DNA from: Metopolophium dirhodum
Lineage: Eukaryota > Arthropoda > Insecta > Hemiptera > Aphididae
Direction: 5' to 3'
NCBI RefSeq assembly: GCF_019925205.1
Contig: NC_083565.1
Coordinates: 17,140,241-17,204,240, forward strand
DNA: 64,000 nucleotides
Part shown: positions 61,308 through 64,000 of the stretch, piece by piece
Layout of the letters: each line of letters starts with the position of its first letter
How positions within the stretch are numbered: the first letter of the stretch is position 1
The notes under the pieces: generated by a model
What the model was told of the DNA's origin: nothing
Seen by the model: the letters and a program-made list of their open reading frames with translations, nothing else
Database searches by the model: none
Made by a program: the position numbers and the translations under genes

Positions 61308-64000
61308 CTGAAAATTAATATACAAATGTATTTATTTGATATGTTATATTCACATTAAAAGTTCAGCAAATAATTTAATAATAAAATTAAGATATATTCG
61401 TAATATTTTATTTTGGTTCTATGCTAAATAAAAATTTAGATTTAGATTTTATTATTAAATAGTTCATAAAACAACATGCATTAGTATAGTAGTATAATAC
61501 ACTTAAAAATTAAATATGTCCTGATTGTTCTTTAAACACTAATAATTTTGTTTTCATGATGTGTTTAGTGAAAAAAAATCCAGACTGTAAAATCATAGTT
61601 TTTGATTAACAAAATATTATAAAATGTTAAAGGTTTGCTATCCGCAAATCAAAATATTAAAATTTAAATCCCACCCTATCACAACACATAATCAATCCAA
61701 CTTAAGTAAAATATAATTTAATGATGTATTATTATTAAACGTGCAGAGAAAATTTTATAAAGATTAAAGTAGTAAATTACATGACACAGTGATACAGATT
61801 TAACCTCTTGTTTTTTGAAATAGAATATTATATAATGGTAAAAAGAAAATGTAGGACAAAATAAATACGCCTTATGCTTGTAAAGATTGGTATACGACTG
61901 CTTTTATACAACGTAATAACTCTTTACGATTTATATTTGACATGATATATATAAAATTTGTATAAAATATAATTAATATAATTTTCACTAAATATTATCT
62001 TATTTTCTTGAATTTTATTATTTTATAACATACTATATATTTTCGTAATTTATAATCTATGCATAGGAAATAGGAATGTAAAATACTAAATTAAAATAAA
62101 AAGTGGTAATAATACATTTTTATTTAAACGTAAAGCAAATAATAAAAGTATATTATATATTTTATAATAATGGTAGTAAAAAATAATAATTTGTGTTTGT
62201 ACTCAGATTATTACAATATTAAAAAAAGGTGAAAAAATGAATATGACAAGTCACAAAATTATGACCATTATTGTTACTAGTATTATAATACTATACCGAG
62301 AGTATGCATTTTATAGAGCAGATTACCATTATAAAAGGGAAACCAATTCTGAAATCACCAATGCTGATGTTGTTGGCCAGTTTAGATTTCTGAGATTTCG
62401 AAATACCCTCTCACTGAATATTCAATCTTATAAAATGTAATGAGTTCAAAAAATTAAACCCGAGACTAAACTTTCTAAAAATGTACAAACTTTAAAATGT
62501 AACTTGTGTCTAGATTTTTAATATATTATAATATGAACACTAAAATCTGAATGTTACATTAACGGAAACAATATATGCATGATATTAATGTTAATATTAT
62601 ATTTAAATAGGTTATAGTTTTTATTTAAGAGACAAAATATTTTTAGTCAATTGAAGAAAATTAATAGAATTTAATTTTGTACTAGTCCTTGTTTTTATTC
62701 TTAATATTTTTGTATGGTTGTTCATAAACCCAACAAGTTTAGACAGTTAATTTCTGAAAATTAAAACTTTTATTTTTTACATAAATATTTAAATCATAAG
62801 ACATTTTAAATATATTTGGCATTTAACAAAATATAAAATGGATTTAGTATTTACTAAAACAAATATGTTTGGTCTTAAATGTTACATTCATAAAATTGAA
62901 CAATAATAAAATATTTCTTAAGTTATATTTTATTTTCAAAATACAATACACATTTAAAATTTTAATCAATAAATAAAACTAACTGATAAATTTTAAATAG
63001 TTATAAATTATAATCTGATACAATAAATTGAAAAAATATCAAACAATGTTCAAGGTAGCACAGTAGTAAATGTTCTTTAAGAGCATGGATAGTAGGAATG
63101 TTTAAAGAAAATGAAAATTGAAAAATTTTAAAATATTTTAATAAATTTTTAAAGAAATGTTTAAGCGGTTATTGTATAATCACAAAATTGAAAATACACT
63201 TATGAACTTTGGTATAAGATGGTATCAATAGTTACATAAATAAAATAAATATACTAAAACCACTAATTTATCAGCCTTAAGAACTTATACTTAATGTTAA
63301 CATGAGCTTTTTTTTAAAACTATTTCTTTTTAAATGTCATAGAAAATGTAATTTGTTATAAAATATAAGCCACTTAATTCACAATTTCATTATAGTGAAA
63401 AAAAAAATTTTTAACACTAAAATACAGTTTCTTAATAAAAAATAGTATGTATTTTTAATTAAAACTCAGCAAGTAGTCTGCAGTTCTAAATTTAAGAATG
63501 TATAGATTAAATTAGTACTCTTAATTACTACACAAAAAAAAAAAATATAACTTTAACTCAATAGGTAACCTATTTCATTTTTGAACACCCATGATAACTT
63601 ATTAGAATATAGAAAATTATACAAATATTAAATAATACAATTTAATTATTTTAATGTGTATGGTGTTATTTAATATTTTTATAGAATATGACAATGTTTC
63701 ATAACTTAAAATATAATGGACAGAAAAGGTACTATGTCAAGTGTTCGAAAGTCATGTGTTAGAAAGTCAAGAGTTATAAATTTAAGTCTCATAAGAGTCA
63801 TGTGTTATAAAACGGATTTCTCATAAAAATCATGTGTTATAATATAATATTATTAGAGTACCTACATACATACATGTTCCTTATCGTTTAATCGTTTTAG
63901 CTAAATATTATCTTTATTTGTTATCGGGGCGGCGTGGTGATGCACAATTATATCGTGCAAGAGGCAGTTAAGAATATAGTTTGTCATTAGTAACTCAGTC
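61308..64000. other. Upstream calpain-7 intron or flank, no exon found
   Basis: Very AT-rich. I read both strands for the calpain-7 MIT-domain exons and found none, so this is probably a long intron that continues outside the window. The plus-strand ORF at 62237-62440 (67 codons) has no recognisable domain. A GC-richer patch at 63925-63970 contains GGGGCGGCGTGGTGATGC but no ORF of interest. Confidence 0.45.

Noticed and set aside
1..64000. CRISPR arrays, prokaryotic operons or phage-like modules
   Set aside because: None seen. All structure found is eukaryotic: spliced genes, Pol III tRNA, non-LTR and DNA transposons.

Overview
The window is AT-rich eukaryotic DNA with spliced genes (GT..AG introns), AATAAA polyadenylation signals, dense short repeats and long gene-poor stretches. 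Base composition, the abundant 'ataggtacctat'-type motifs, the repeat families and the gene set all point to an aphid or close hemipteran relative. That assignment is inference; no species is claimed.

Layout. 1-19862 has no gene I can support. It holds simple repeats and several non-autonomous DNA transposons: a pogo/mariner-type MITE at 9119-9259, a hAT-type MITE at 9418-9570, and a GTTAA-rich hAT-type element with a perfect 8-bp target duplication at 14042-14597. A tRNA-Thr(AGT) lies at 19863-19936. A complete-looking Jockey-clade non-LTR retrotransposon occupies 21424-25602 on the minus strand. Both its ORFs are open and it is bracketed by a 16-bp direct repeat. Next to it is a copy of a modular repeat family (25629-27412) that was later hit by a short RNase H-bearing non-LTR fragment with its own target duplication. 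27413-36820 is again gene-poor, with MITEs.

The gene-bearing half starts at 36831. It contains a 5-exon minus-strand gene for an unrecognised ~798-aa coiled-coil protein (36831-40824). A possible orphan last exon lies at 44006-44136. A PIAS-type SUMO E3 ligase gene follows (48880-52513, plus strand, two coding exons). aph-1, a gamma-secretase subunit, is at 55844-56581 (plus strand, no coding intron). The 3' part of a calpain-7 gene is at 57225-61307 (minus strand, ten exons; the 5' exons lie outside or were not found). An intronless lin-52 gene (57783-58196, plus strand) is nested inside the last intron of calpain-7 on the opposite strand. Intergenic space and introns here contain more copies of the modular repeat and further hAT-like MITEs.

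The genes do not form one pathway: SUMO ligation (PIAS), intramembrane proteolysis (aph-1), cytosolic/ESCRT-linked proteolysis (calpain-7) and DREAM/MMB transcription control (lin-52). The points most worth a second look are the PIAS tail, where an exact 20-residue tandem repeat multiplies SUMO-interaction-like motifs; the intact Jockey element with its long target duplication; the nested lin-52/calpain-7 arrangement; the unrecognised coiled-coil gene; and the modular repeat family. I found no CRISPR array, operon or other prokaryote-type system.
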